A stretch of 64,000 nt of DNA. Origin: Carnegiea gigantea (Eukaryota > Streptophyta > Magnoliopsida > Caryophyllales > Cactaceae). Both the position numbers and the translations under genes were made by a program. A model generated the notes under the pieces. That model was not told where the DNA came from. It saw nothing but the letters and a program-made list of their open reading frames with translations, and did not search any database. Shown piece by piece: positions 48,252-58,005 of this stretch (positions are counted from its first letter, which is position 1; each line of letters starts with the position of its first letter). The stretch covers positions 186,001-250,000 of the forward strand of contig JAKOGI010001205.1 of NCBI GenBank assembly GCA_029747015.1, in the 5' to 3' direction.

Positions 48252-49602
48252 ATGGTACGATTTGAGGAATACAAGCGACGGGATAAATTTTATCTTTCTG
48301 TTGTAGAACATGAACAGATAAAAGCAGAGATGGGCAGCACATTTGTTGTTTACCCATCCTTCCTTCGTCCAAAGTTTAAGCAGATACCCACCGTCCCTCG
48401 TTCCAACTTCATATCATCATTGACTACCAAGACTGCAGATAGAACGCATGATGATATCTACCTTCTTCATAGCGCCAGCCATGACAATAGCTGCACCACC
48501 ACCATTTTCCCGCTACGTAGGTGAAAAATTATTTCCGGTGAAGTTCGTTGGGGGCTAGCATTGAAGATATTTGGGAATTCTCTTTCATTCTGAAATATTG
48601 GGAGTAGGTAGAACACATTCTCTCATGCTTTGAATCCCAATTGAGGACTCGCCGCCTTTTTGATGCAGTGTATGCTTCGTTATACACTAATGATCGTGAT
48701 CCTCATGTTATTCGCGCATTTTGTGAAGCTTGGTGCCTTGAGAAACACTTTGCATACTACATCTGAAGAAATGTCGATATCTCTATGGGACTTGCATAAA
48801 CTTGGTGGGCTCCCTATTTATGGGAAAATTTATGATAAGGCAGTACCTAGCCGAGCTGCATTATGTCAATGTCGTCAAAACAGTCAGAGATTAATCCAGC
48901 CTACATGTAGATACTTGTTTGCTGCTTACAGCCGTCTTGAAAATGCCCGTGATCGAGGGGTTTATGCTGAACGTTGGATAGACTTTTGGTGCAAGAGACA
49001 AGTTAAGCAAGAGTCCCTCCTAAGGCAGCGAAGCTCTTCCAAGTCGCATCTTGTGAAATCACGACCTAGGTCAACTCATAATCCTTCAGGTGACATTCAG
49101 CCTACAACCCTATAGTGGACTCGAGAAGAATTCACTGTCTTTGATGCGCTTGAAATTCCTACTGATGGAAGAGAGAGCAATTATGTAGCTGCTTTGCTTT
49201 CATGCTAGTTATGCATTTTTGCTCTTCCTAAAGATGAAAAAAAGGATTCATTCATCCTGGAACCTTCGAAGTGGCTAGCAATATGGCATTCGGATGCACA
49301 TATAGTCTTACAGTGCCAGTGTTGGCGAGCATTTATCGTGGCCTGAGTGGTATTTTTAGTGCGGGAAACCCTCAAATTCCATGTCATTCTTTCCTGCTAA
49401 TTATCTATATGGTTGTCTTGCATGTTACTTTAGCACCTACTACGTACTGGATCCAACTCCATCAGATCCTCTAATGGTGCACTATTCTGGCTTTGTAGGG
49501 GCAAAGAGTTTTGAGGATGCTCGAAGACGTATCCATGATAGGGCGATTACTGATTTGGTTGCACCATGTTTAGAAAAAATAAATATGAGAGTATCGTTGT
49601 AA
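48252..49602 (+). pseudogene. Plant mobile domain (PMD, aminotransferase-like) pseudogene, antisense in the Tat element
   Basis: Plus strand, opposite to gag-pol. The order of recognisable pieces in changing frames is: MVRFEEYKRRDKFYLSVV at 48252, an intron- or deletion-like break, ISLWDLHKLGGLPIYGKIYD near 48780-48840 (the signature of PMD proteins), REEFTVFDALEIP near 49123, LTVPVLASIYRGLSGIFSAG at 49310-49370, FPANYLYGCLACYF and MVHYSGFVGAKSFEDARRRIHD (49385-49545). PMD proteins occur as host genes (MAIN/MAIL family) and inside MULE and Ty3/gypsy elements. At least four frameshifts or stops; it ends at the junction with the RNase H text. Confidence 0.85.
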
Positions 49603-50105
49603 TAAAGAAAACATGGTGCTCGCCTTTGGATTTCCATCTTATGCCTAGCATCATTTGGCAGCTTCCCGTGCTTCAGATAATCAATCAGCGGGTGATGCCA
49701 ATCTTCTTTTTCCACCTTATAAACATAGACTACATTAACTCCCTGGACGAATTCATCTTCTGATGGTGTGACTACCCACTTACTGCAAACTAGAATCGCC
49801 ATATGCTCTTTTGCCCCTAGTGCCAAAGTGGCTGCAAGATTTGCGAGCACATCAGCCATCTTGTTGGCACTCCTAGGAATGTGTTGCAACTTGACTGTAT
49901 TTAGCTTGTCTAAGATTTGAAGGGCTTGTGTGTGATATGGGATCAAATCCTTGTTCTTAACTTCGTACTCCTCGAGAAGTTGATTGATGACTAATTGTGA
50001 ATCACCGTACACATCTAAGTCTTTAATTCCTATCTCTACGGCCATTTGGAGGCCCAAGATAAGTGCATAGTGTTCAGCCATGTTATTGGAGCAAGACTGA
50101 GTCAA
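49583..50105 (-). pseudogene. Tat archaeal-type RNase H (second RNase H)
   Basis: Minus strand, about 174 recognisable codons: CSNNMAEHYALILGLQMA, KDLDVYGDSQLVINQL, LQHIPRSANKMADVLANLA. This RVT_3/aRNH domain between the normal RNase H and the integrase is a hallmark of the Tat lineage. The match ends with PCFLYYNDTLI, exactly where the integrase zinc-binding domain should begin; the rest of the open frame is only antisense of the PMD pseudogene. Confidence 0.9.
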
Positions 50106-51500
50106 TGCAATGAGTATGGAAGGATGTGTTTCTCAGGAGAAATGAGCACTACCCCTGCTCTAGCACCATCTTGTCATGCCGCACCATCAAAGTACATTTC
50201 CTACAGGGGAAGAATGTCTATGACAAACACTTCTTCACCAGGTAGATCATCATTTAGCTCCCACTTGTCAGGAATTAAGTGATCTGCTAGGAAGTCTATC
50301 AGTACCTGCCCTTTAATAGCCTTTCATGGTACGTAGACGAGGTCGTATTGTTATAAGATAACAACCTACTTTACTAACCGTCCACTCAGAACCAGTCTAG
50401 ACAAGATATACTTGATTGGGTCAGCCTTAGAGATGACCCGCACTGTGTGAGCTTACGTGTAATGTCTCAACTTCTGCACAGTGAACATGAGAGCCAAACA
50501 TATTTTTTCGATTGGGGAGTAATTTAATTCAGCCCCAACCAAGGTTCGACTCAAGTAGTAAAGAGCTCACGCTTTACCCTCTTCATTTTCTTGCGCACAT
50601 AATGCCCCAGTGATCTTTCTTGGTCCGCAATGTACAGTATCAAAGGCTTGCCGGGAATTGGAGCTCCTAGCACCGGTGGGCTTGAAAAATATTTCTTGAT
50701 ACTTTAAAAGGCATTCCTGCATGATTCATCCCATTCAAAAGGTGTTCCCTTCTTCATGAGGTGGCTGAAAGGGTGACAACAACCGATCAAGTTTGATATG
50801 AACCTCCTTATATATGCCAAGCGCCCCTGTAAACCGCGAAGCTCCTTAAGGTTCTTAGGCTCGGGCTTGTCTTGAATGACTTTGACTTTAGCTTGGCCAA
50901 TTTTAATGCCTTGATGTTGGATAATAAAGCCTAAGAATTTGCTAAAAGTAACACTAAATGCACACTTAAGTGGATTCATCTTGAGTTGACATTTTCGTGA
51001 TCTCTCAAAGATTCACTGGAGGTCACGCAAGCGGTCTGGTCTGTTTCTTGACTTGACCACTCGATCGTCAACGTAGCACTCCACCGTCTTGTACAGCATG
51101 TCCTCAAAGATGATTTGTATCGCCCTTTGGTATGTGGCTCTAGCGCTTTTCAAGCCGAAGGGCATCACCTTGTAGTAGAAGATGCCTTTAGGTGTGTCAA
51201 AAGGTGTGGCTTCCTGATCTTCTGGCGCCATTTGAATTTGATTGTATCCTGCTGTGCAATCCATAAAGAATAGAGCTTCATGTCTTATTGTAGAATCAAT
51301 CATGAGTTCCATCACATGCAGTGAAAAATCTTCTTTGGGGCAGGCATCATTGAGATCCCGAAAATTCACACAAACACGTAGTTAGCCATTCTTTTTCCTT
51401 ACAGGGATAATGCTCGCAATCCATGTTTGGTACTTAACTTCGTGAATGAATCCCGCCTCTATGAGTTTGTTGACCTGCTTTTTGATTTCTAGTACTAACT
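50106..51500 (-). pseudogene. Tat reverse transcriptase and RNase H
   Basis: Minus strand. RT blocks: VNKLIEAGFIHEVKY, VCVNFRDLNDACPKEDF, CTAGYNQIQMAPEDQE, VMPFGLKSARATYQR and the catalytic ECYVDD (51450-51080). Then KCAFSVTFSKFLGFIIQHQGI, LKELRGLQGRLAYIRRFI (50960-50780) and the RNase H region with several stops down to 50110. Tat elements read IPNTPVVV-like RNase H text here, partly visible. Disabled by stops at the start of the RT and by frameshifts. Confidence 0.88.
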
Positions 51501-51750
51501 CTATTCAGAAGTGTCATTGGGGCTGTTTCTTAGGTGAAACACCCTTTTTAATAGACAAGGGGAGGACTGCGACTTTTGGGTCTAACCCAGGCATTTCTTT
51601 GTAACTCAAGCAAACATGGCTTTCTACTCTAACAGGAGATCAAAGTACTCCTTTTCCTCTTTGGACTTCATTTATTTCGCCAACACGACTAAATATTGAG
51701 CTTCTTTCTTGTGTCCATGACGAGCTTGCCAATTCTTCACTTGACTTGAT
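51501..51750 (-). pseudogene. Tat segment between protease and RT
   Basis: Minus-strand text EEKEYFDLLLE and GLDPKVAVLPLSIKKGVSPKKQ in broken frames. This is the usual stretch just before the RT of Tat elements. The catalytic core of the protease, which should precede it, is not visible. Confidence 0.6.
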
Positions 51751-52388
51751 CCTAAAGAAGACAATGAAGGATGGACGCTCATCACTAGATGAAGGCTTAG
51801 GAAGCAAAGGCAGGTTTAACCACCCCCACTCCATTGAAGAAAGAGTCACGCTAGACACTAGAAGCCTCGGCACCCTAAGGGAAGAAGAAGTCCAATTCCG
51901 GTAAGAGGCATGAAGTTCAACCAGTCGATCTGCGTGAATAAGAACCCCTTGTCCCTGTCACGTCAAAAGAATTCTTCCCAATGGACTTCTTTAAGAAGGT
52001 TACAGTTAACATAGCTTCGTGTTCTGAGCTTGAAGATGAGGAGGATGAGGAAGATGCACAAGAAGATCCCTAAAAGGCGTCCTCTTCGAATATAGATGAC
52101 AGAAGCTTTGGCCGAATGCATGAGTTGGAAAGAAATTTTTCAGCTGCCTAAAGAGATGCGAGTGCAAGTTGTGGCTGCCATGCACCATGCAAAAGCATAT
52201 GCTGACAAAGTGAAGGAAGTCAAAGAGCCTAAAAAGCTTCCAACTCAGTGCATCACTTGTAACATGGCTTTATCATTAACAGATGACGATCTATTACTTG
52301 GGTCAAAATCCCACAATTGTCCGTTGTTTGTCACTGGCTATATTCGGGGGTGTGTGGTGCACGTTCATCCTTCATTGTCTTTATCAGG
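51751..52388 (+). repeat. Inverted internal segment of the Tat element
   Basis: Between two 27-bp inverted arms (51751-51777 and 52362-52388; 23 of 27 positions match, core ACAATGAAGGATG) the coding text lies on the plus strand while everything around it is on the minus strand. It reads SKEFFPMDFFKKVTVNIAS and DEEDEED near 51970-52060, then MSWKEIFQLPKEMRVQVVAA and CNMALSLTDDDLLLG with LFVTGYIRG near 52120-52350. These are the gag-pol linker and the start of the protease region of Tat elements. Confidence 0.75.
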
Positions 52389-54087
52389 AATATCTGGCAC
52401 ATGCTCAGCCTCCATAAGTGTCGCCGGAACCATTAATGAAAGCATTACTGGCTCAAAGCTTCCAAATTGTATGGTAACCAACTCTTCTTTCATCGAAGGA
52501 GCCAAGTCACAATGCTCACACTAAATTGTCATGTAATTGGTTAATCGTTCCATCCTGAGCCAACTGCATAATACACTCCTTGATTATTGTACACGTTTTA
52601 AGAGAGTGACTAATGACCCTGTGATACCGACAATACTTCGGGTCATTAACTTTGCCCACTTCTTCGGGGCATTTTGATGGCAGTAACTCAATGATACCCT
52701 TTTCCAATAAATCATTCAACATGCCTGACAAATCTAAGTCAGAGAATGGATATTTCTTTTCTTGAAGCTCTCTCAACGTCGGGCGCTTTTTCCCAGGACC
52801 TTTATTGATGGGTGTCGTTTTTCGTCTACTCTTGATTTTCCTGAAATCCGGATCAGATCGCTTTTAGTGATCGACATGAATTCTTTGGTCGAGCTCTTGG
52901 AAGACTTAGAGTTTTTCTTAAAGTCGTCCTTGTCCTTCCTTACTTCAAAAGTAGGGGAAGCTTTTTTGTGACGATTAGCTATCATCATCTCTATATCATG
53001 TGCCTTAGTGGCCAACTCTTGAAAGGTCCTGGGCTTGCTCATTTGTAAGACATAAAGTAAGTCCCATTCCATGCCTTGAGCGCACATCTTTACCGCAGAA
53101 GTCTCAGATAACCGATCCTTACACTCGAGACTGAGTGAGCGTCAGCAGTTAATGTAGTCAAGAACAGATTCATCTTTCACTATTTAGTATTTGTTAGCTC
53201 ATTCATACTATGTGCTGGGTGCTATAGAACCTGTTGAGAAACTCTTGTTCCATTTGGTCCCAGCTATCAACAGACTCAGGTAGCAGATCGGTATACCAGT
53301 CGAACACAATGCCCTTCAAAGTCCGGATGAACTGTTTCACCAGTAAATCACAACTAGTGCCAGCATTGTTATACGTCTCAATCAAGTGCATAACATGTTG
53401 TTTTGGGTTACCTTTCCCATCAAATTAGTTGAACTTGAGAGGTTGGCAACTATAAGGCATGCGAAGAGCATCAATCTCTTCGTGTCGGGCTTACTCTAGA
53501 GATGGCTCTTCTGCGAGTCGACCCCTAACTAAGTTTTGATTGCATTGGCAATCAACTCCTGAATTTGTTCAGCAATCATTGCACTTAGAAATGAGTCATT
53601 TTGTGGTTTGTCGCCCTTCTTGGCCTGTCATCATCCTCAGAAGCCTCGCTTCAATTGGACCTTTTTTGTCCCCGTCGCTGCTTACGCCTTTGTTGGACGA
53701 TGCACGTGGCCCTTTGTCCAGTTTCTTCAGCAACTTAGTAATATGTTCCTCTTGGCGCTTGATGTGTGTATCTTTTTCTGCACTCTTCTTAGAGAGTCCT
53801 TCCAACTTGGCCTTCATGCTAGCGAACTATTCTTCAAAATTGACATCTCCTACCATCATAGCAAACATGATGATGGTAGAGGATGATTCAGCCTCAGATT
53901 GTGGAAGGGCTGCTTTCCTTGGTGACGACGCAGAAGAATTGCTACTGTAATAATCTTCTACTTCAAAAAATAGAGATTGATGCTTCATCTTCAATTCCTG
54001 AATGGATTTTCCCTTGAGAGGGTCAACAGACGGAACTTTACCAACTCCGTTATGCACGTTGGAGTCAGCGTTGTCGGTCGGATGCAA
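52389..54087 (-). pseudogene. Tat gag
   Basis: Minus strand, in five pieces. From the N terminus: DPLKGKSIQELKMKHQSLFF (54010-53950), a coiled-coil-like lysine/glutamate stretch ESKKSAEKDTHIKRQEEHI-type text (53790-53720), the gag core LKGIVFDWYTDLLPESVDSW and QEFLNRFYS (53320-53215), FQELATKAHDIEMMIA (53020-52980), and the KYCRYHRVISHSLKTC zinc-knuckle-like block (52640-52590). It continues to the linker EPVMLSLMVPAT and ends at the inverted segment. Several frame breaks. Confidence 0.85.
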
Positions 54088-54321
54088 GGATGCAATTGCA
54101 ACTGCTCTTTTTGTGATAGTGGCTACTGCAGCCCTGCCCTGTTTCTTGTCACCACTCCAGTGCTTTGCTTACCGGAGGTGGTGTAAGAGTTGGAGGATCT
54201 TTGTTGGAACGATCTGAATTTCTTCTTCAAAGGTAGAGAGGTGGCATTTATTGTGGCCACATCTTCCTTTTGAAGAGTTGGTTAAAAGTTCTAGATTTCC
54301 AAGAGAAGGAGATGAACAGCA

Positions 54322-54350
54322 GAGAAGTCCCACCAAGCGTGCCAAAAATT
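54322..54350 (-). other. Primer-binding site region of the Tat element
   Basis: Directly inside the 5' LTR the minus strand reads TTTTTGGCACGCTTGGTGGG. TTTTGGCACGC...GGTGGG is the usual primer-site text of Tat elements, and it fixes the orientation. Confidence 0.65.
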
Positions 54351-54957
54351 TGTAACCACATATTTCAAGTTTAAATCGAATTAAGATAAGAAATATGGAA
54401 CAAATTTAATTTTTGTATTTATAATAAAAATGGGTACAATATCTGAATATTTTGTTACAAGTGAACAAATTAAACTCATCCGATTCAATCTCTTGTTTGT
54501 AACTTGATGGAGGGCCGAAATCGCTTAAATCTCGATCAAGTGTGTGCTTCAATATCTAGAGTAAACGTCACGTTTTGATGTGCTTGTTGTCTCTTTCTAG
54601 AGGGTCTTCTGTGTGACAGATTTTCTATCCTCCAATGAGGGGGAGGTGGAGCTATATTTATAGGGAGAAGCCTCCCCTCTCTTCTAGGGTTTGTAGATTA
54701 ATAGCCTTCTTGGATCGATAGATGGACCTTGAACTTGGGTTGATGACTTGAAAGTCTATTTAAGTTGATAACTTGGTAGTCCACTGAGCCATTAACTTGA
54801 TAATCTTACCAGGTCGTTGACATGAAACTTCATTGGGCCATTGACTTGGTAGTCGTTTGGACCTAAATAATTAAATTTGTTAATCAGACTAGCCGATATT
54901 AATTAACTCAAATTATTTAGTGACGTGGCACATATTTAATTTTTTTTTGTACCTACA
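54351..54957 (-). mobile_element. Tat 5' LTR
   Basis: 607 bp with intact ends on the minus strand: TGTAGGTACAAA... to ...ATGTGGTTACA. Minus-strand TATA box CTATAAATATAGC at 54651-54663. Confidence 0.9.
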
Positions 54958-55817
54958 TACTCTTTTGCTTCTAGTTCATGAGGCCCCAAATGAATTTGCT
55001 TTTCTTCTAGGGTTCAATTGCCTTCCCTCTTCTTCCTCTTCTTGATGATTTTGCTTTGCTTGTGGGTTTATACTTTAAGAGAGTGTGGGAGCATTTTTTC
55101 AATGGTGTGTATTTTGATCTCAGTTAATGGAGGGAAGTTGAATGATGGAATAAAACATGGACATTTCTTATTTTGTTATTTTATTTTTTTCTCTTTTAAC
55201 CTGCTCTAGAATATTACATGCCAAGGATACTGTTTACAACCGGTTGTTCTTGGTCTTATTGTTACAATTGAAAATTAAAAACTTTCTTAGTAGCATATAT
55301 TTTTTTTGGATAGAATTCTCAGTAGCATATTTGAACGGAAGAAAAGTTGAGTGGTATTTTCAAAAAACATTAAGAGTTCAATGATATGAAGTGTTAAGAA
55401 CTCTACTATTATAAAAACAAGAGAAAAAAAAATCTTTTTTCTTATTCTGATTTAGGGTGAAAATGATCAATTCTCAGTGCATGAAAGAACTGTTAGATTT
55501 TAGGCCTTTTTTTCATACATTGATTACTATGTTTGTCACCCGGCGGGTGAAGGAAAGAAAGGAAAAAGAAAATACGAAGTTCTTTTTTTCATTGATAATT
55601 ATGAATTTTTTGATGTCTTTTTTTTTGGGGGGGTGTTTAGCTTGCTTTTTCTCAATTTTAATTTTTTTAAGGGATCATGAAAGCCAAAGGCTTTTTTCCT
55701 TTTTTAGCTGGCTGAATCGCGAAGGGCTTTGAAATCTGCTGAAATGGGCAAGTTCAAAGTCATAGTAGTCACTCTGCAACACAACTTTTCAATTTCATAC
55801 CACACATTTTTACCAGT
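54958..55817. other. Flank of the Tat element, no gene recognised
   Basis: AT- and T-rich. If the Tat element was inserted in the MULE, the start of this stretch (CTTCTTCCTCTTCTTGATG, and so on) would be MULE leader on the minus strand, but no target duplication or TIR supports this. A plus-strand frame at 55457-55732 has no recognisable domain. Confidence 0.4.
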
Positions 55818-56484
55818 TAGGGGAGGCAATGAGGCATATGCGGGACGGATTTAGCCGAACTCTCAGTCATACCCATTTTAAAAATTAATATCCATACGCA
55901 TATGCATACTCATCGGGTATTGTAAAGTTATTCCCATATACATATCCACTAGGTATAGTAGATATGCAGGCTTTATTCTGGTACATATAGACAAAAAAGA
56001 ATTAAATTCATTTGATACCCATATTCGACATCAAATAGCTAATATGTCACATTAATATCAAACTTCTAATAATATATTGTATAACGTCGAATACAACTAA
56101 AAGTTTGTCAATCAGAGCAAGAAATTGACACTTGAAAATTACAGTTTCTAACAAAATGTCTCACCGAAATCTTGAATACCACACTACTCAAAGTCACTAG
56201 TAAAATATTCAGTATAAGCAACAAATTAGAACTTTAAACAGATAGGTATGAATTTTATATGAGGCGGATATAAGACGGGTACAGGGTAGGTATTGATAAA
56301 ATGAGTATAAAGTAGGAAGAATCTATACCCATATTTACACCCATATTCATATTCATATCCATACTCATATCTATTTTAGCAATATTAGGCTCATACTCTC
56401 ATTTTTATCACTCGTATCCATACCTACTGGGACATATTTTACAGTTTCAAGACGAATACGGGTTTTTTTTTTTTTCTGACCCTA
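55818..56484. mobile_element. hAT-like non-autonomous element upstream of the kinase gene
   Basis: A 667-bp element from TAGGGGAGGCAATGAGG to CTGACCCTA (the complement starts TAGGGTCAG). It is flanked by TTACCAGT (55810-55817) and TTACCAAC (56485-56492), a degraded 8-bp duplication with 6 matches. The interior has ATACCCATA/CATATCCATAC words; no coding sequence. Confidence 0.7.
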
Positions 56485-56535
56485 TTACCAACATCTACGA
56501 GTTTGACTCATTTGTTCAAAATTGGGTATTATCTC

Positions 56536-56868
56536 TAAACCTAGCAAAACTGACCCGAGACCCGAAACCCAAACCGAACAATCCGGACCCATATTCGACC
56601 CGACACCCGAAATATGCTCGCCCGAAAGTGGACTCGAAATCCAAATTGACCCGAACCGAACTATACCCGACCCGAAATTTTCTACAAAGTTGCTTGTTTT
56701 GGCATGACAAGCGTATTTGACCAAAAATTGGTTGACCCGAAATTAACCCGAACCGAACCATACCCGACCCAAACCGAAATGACCTGAAATCTCATTTAAC
56801 CCGAACATAACCCAATCCGAATTTAACCCGATCCATATCCGAACCGAATGACCCATTTGCCAGGTCTA
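56536..56868. mobile_element. CCCGAA-type hAT-like element with exact 8-bp TSD
   Basis: A 333-bp element with ends TAAACCTAGCAAAACTGACC and, in complement, TAGACCTGGCAAATGGGTC. It is flanked on both sides by ATTATCTC (56528-56535 and 56869-56876), an exact 8-bp target duplication. The interior is ACCCGAA/ACCCGAACC repeats on the plus strand. It ends 141 bp before the start codon of the kinase gene. Confidence 0.92.
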
Positions 56869-56935
56869 ATTATCTCCATTGTCGTGAATACGTAATCTCT
56901 CTTCACCAATTTTGTTTTAATTTAGAAGTTTTTGG

Positions 56936-56971
56936 ATGAATATTGATATGATTTTACCCAGATTCTTGTGA
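56936..56971 (+). promoter_or_regulatory. Possible upstream ORF in the ceramide kinase leader
   Basis: ATG at 56936 opens an 11-codon frame (MNIDMILPRFL, second ATG at 56948) that ends in TGA at 56969-56971, 38 bases before the main ATG. Whether it is in the mRNA depends on the unknown transcription start. If transcribed it would reduce or tune translation of the kinase. Confidence 0.4.
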
Positions 56972-57009
56972 GAGGGAAATCATATCATATTACCCAAAAA
57001 TTAAATAAA

Positions 57010-57956
57010 ATGGAGAGGGGTGATAATTCTCCTACGGAGAGATCTCAGCTAAATGGGCATTTCGACGGTGAATTGACCTTTTCCACCTCTAACGTGTTCT
57101 TGGATCGTGTTGGGAAAGTCATTCTCTCTCTTAATTCAACTGGGTTGTCTTGGAAACCAGCGGATTCCCCCGATGATGTATGTTTTCATTTTCAATTTTT
57201 GTTGAAATTATGCTTTTTCTGCTTTATATTTGAAGTTAAACCATCTGTCATTGGATTTGTTCATGAATAGTTAGTCTATTCTAGTGCTTCTCATGATGAA
57301 CCCGCGTGTGGGTTACGCCAAAGTCGAGGTTGGTGGGGGGGGGGGGGCTGTTCAGGAGGATTAAAGGGCCTTGTTGTATTGTTTTGTTTTGTTATTTAAT
57401 CCGCGTTATAGTTGAGCTGCTGTGGGCCGATAATGGTTAGAGCTTTCCCAGCTTTGAGCAATGAGATGTAGAGCTCTCCTACCACTGGTATTCTTTATTC
57501 ACGAAACTCGAACAAGAGACTTAGTTATGGTGATCAAGTGCTCAATCACTTGAACCAATCTGTGATGGAACTAGGGATGACAGCGGACCGGATTCGGATC
57601 GGATGTTGGAGCATCCTAATCTGAATAAGTTTCGGATCTAAAAATCCGATCCAGTGGATTGGAGGGGTCTTCCGAATCCAATCCGACTCGGAGCGGATCG
57701 GAGTCGGATTTAATCCGATCCGAATTAATTTCCTTTCTCAACAATAATTTTGTATTATTTTTTCATTCCAACTTATTCTGCCCGCCTTTCGATGTGATAA
57801 CATGCACATTCTTATCACTTCAACCAAATGTTTGAACATTTAATACAAAATTAGAGGAGCTGGACAAGTGACAAGGAGACAGTTGACATTGCTTGTCTGG
57901 TTGGTATTGGAGTGAGGCTAAGAGTATGAGACACACGCGCGCACACACATACATAC

Positions 57957-58005
<49 letters not shown>

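Larger units (their letters stand above)
45507..54957 (-). mobile_element. Tat-lineage Ty3/gypsy element with antisense PMD gene
   Basis: A 9.45-kb LTR retrotransposon on the minus strand with two LTRs of 607 bp. Gag, RT and an archaeal-type second RNase H identify the Tat lineage. Integrase is absent. Its place is taken by a plant-mobile-domain pseudogene on the plus strand and an 87-bp tandem array. The target duplication could not be confirmed (left flank TATAC, right flank TACTC) because the left terminus has decayed. Confidence 0.88.

Noticed and set aside
53540..54217. Several plus-strand open frames (for example 53540-53950)
   Set aside because: They are antisense to Tat gag on the minus strand, whose domains are recognisable.
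54958..55732. Possible small membrane proteins (T-rich frames)
   Set aside because: Hydrophobic translation comes from T-rich DNA; no start context, conservation or domain is visible.
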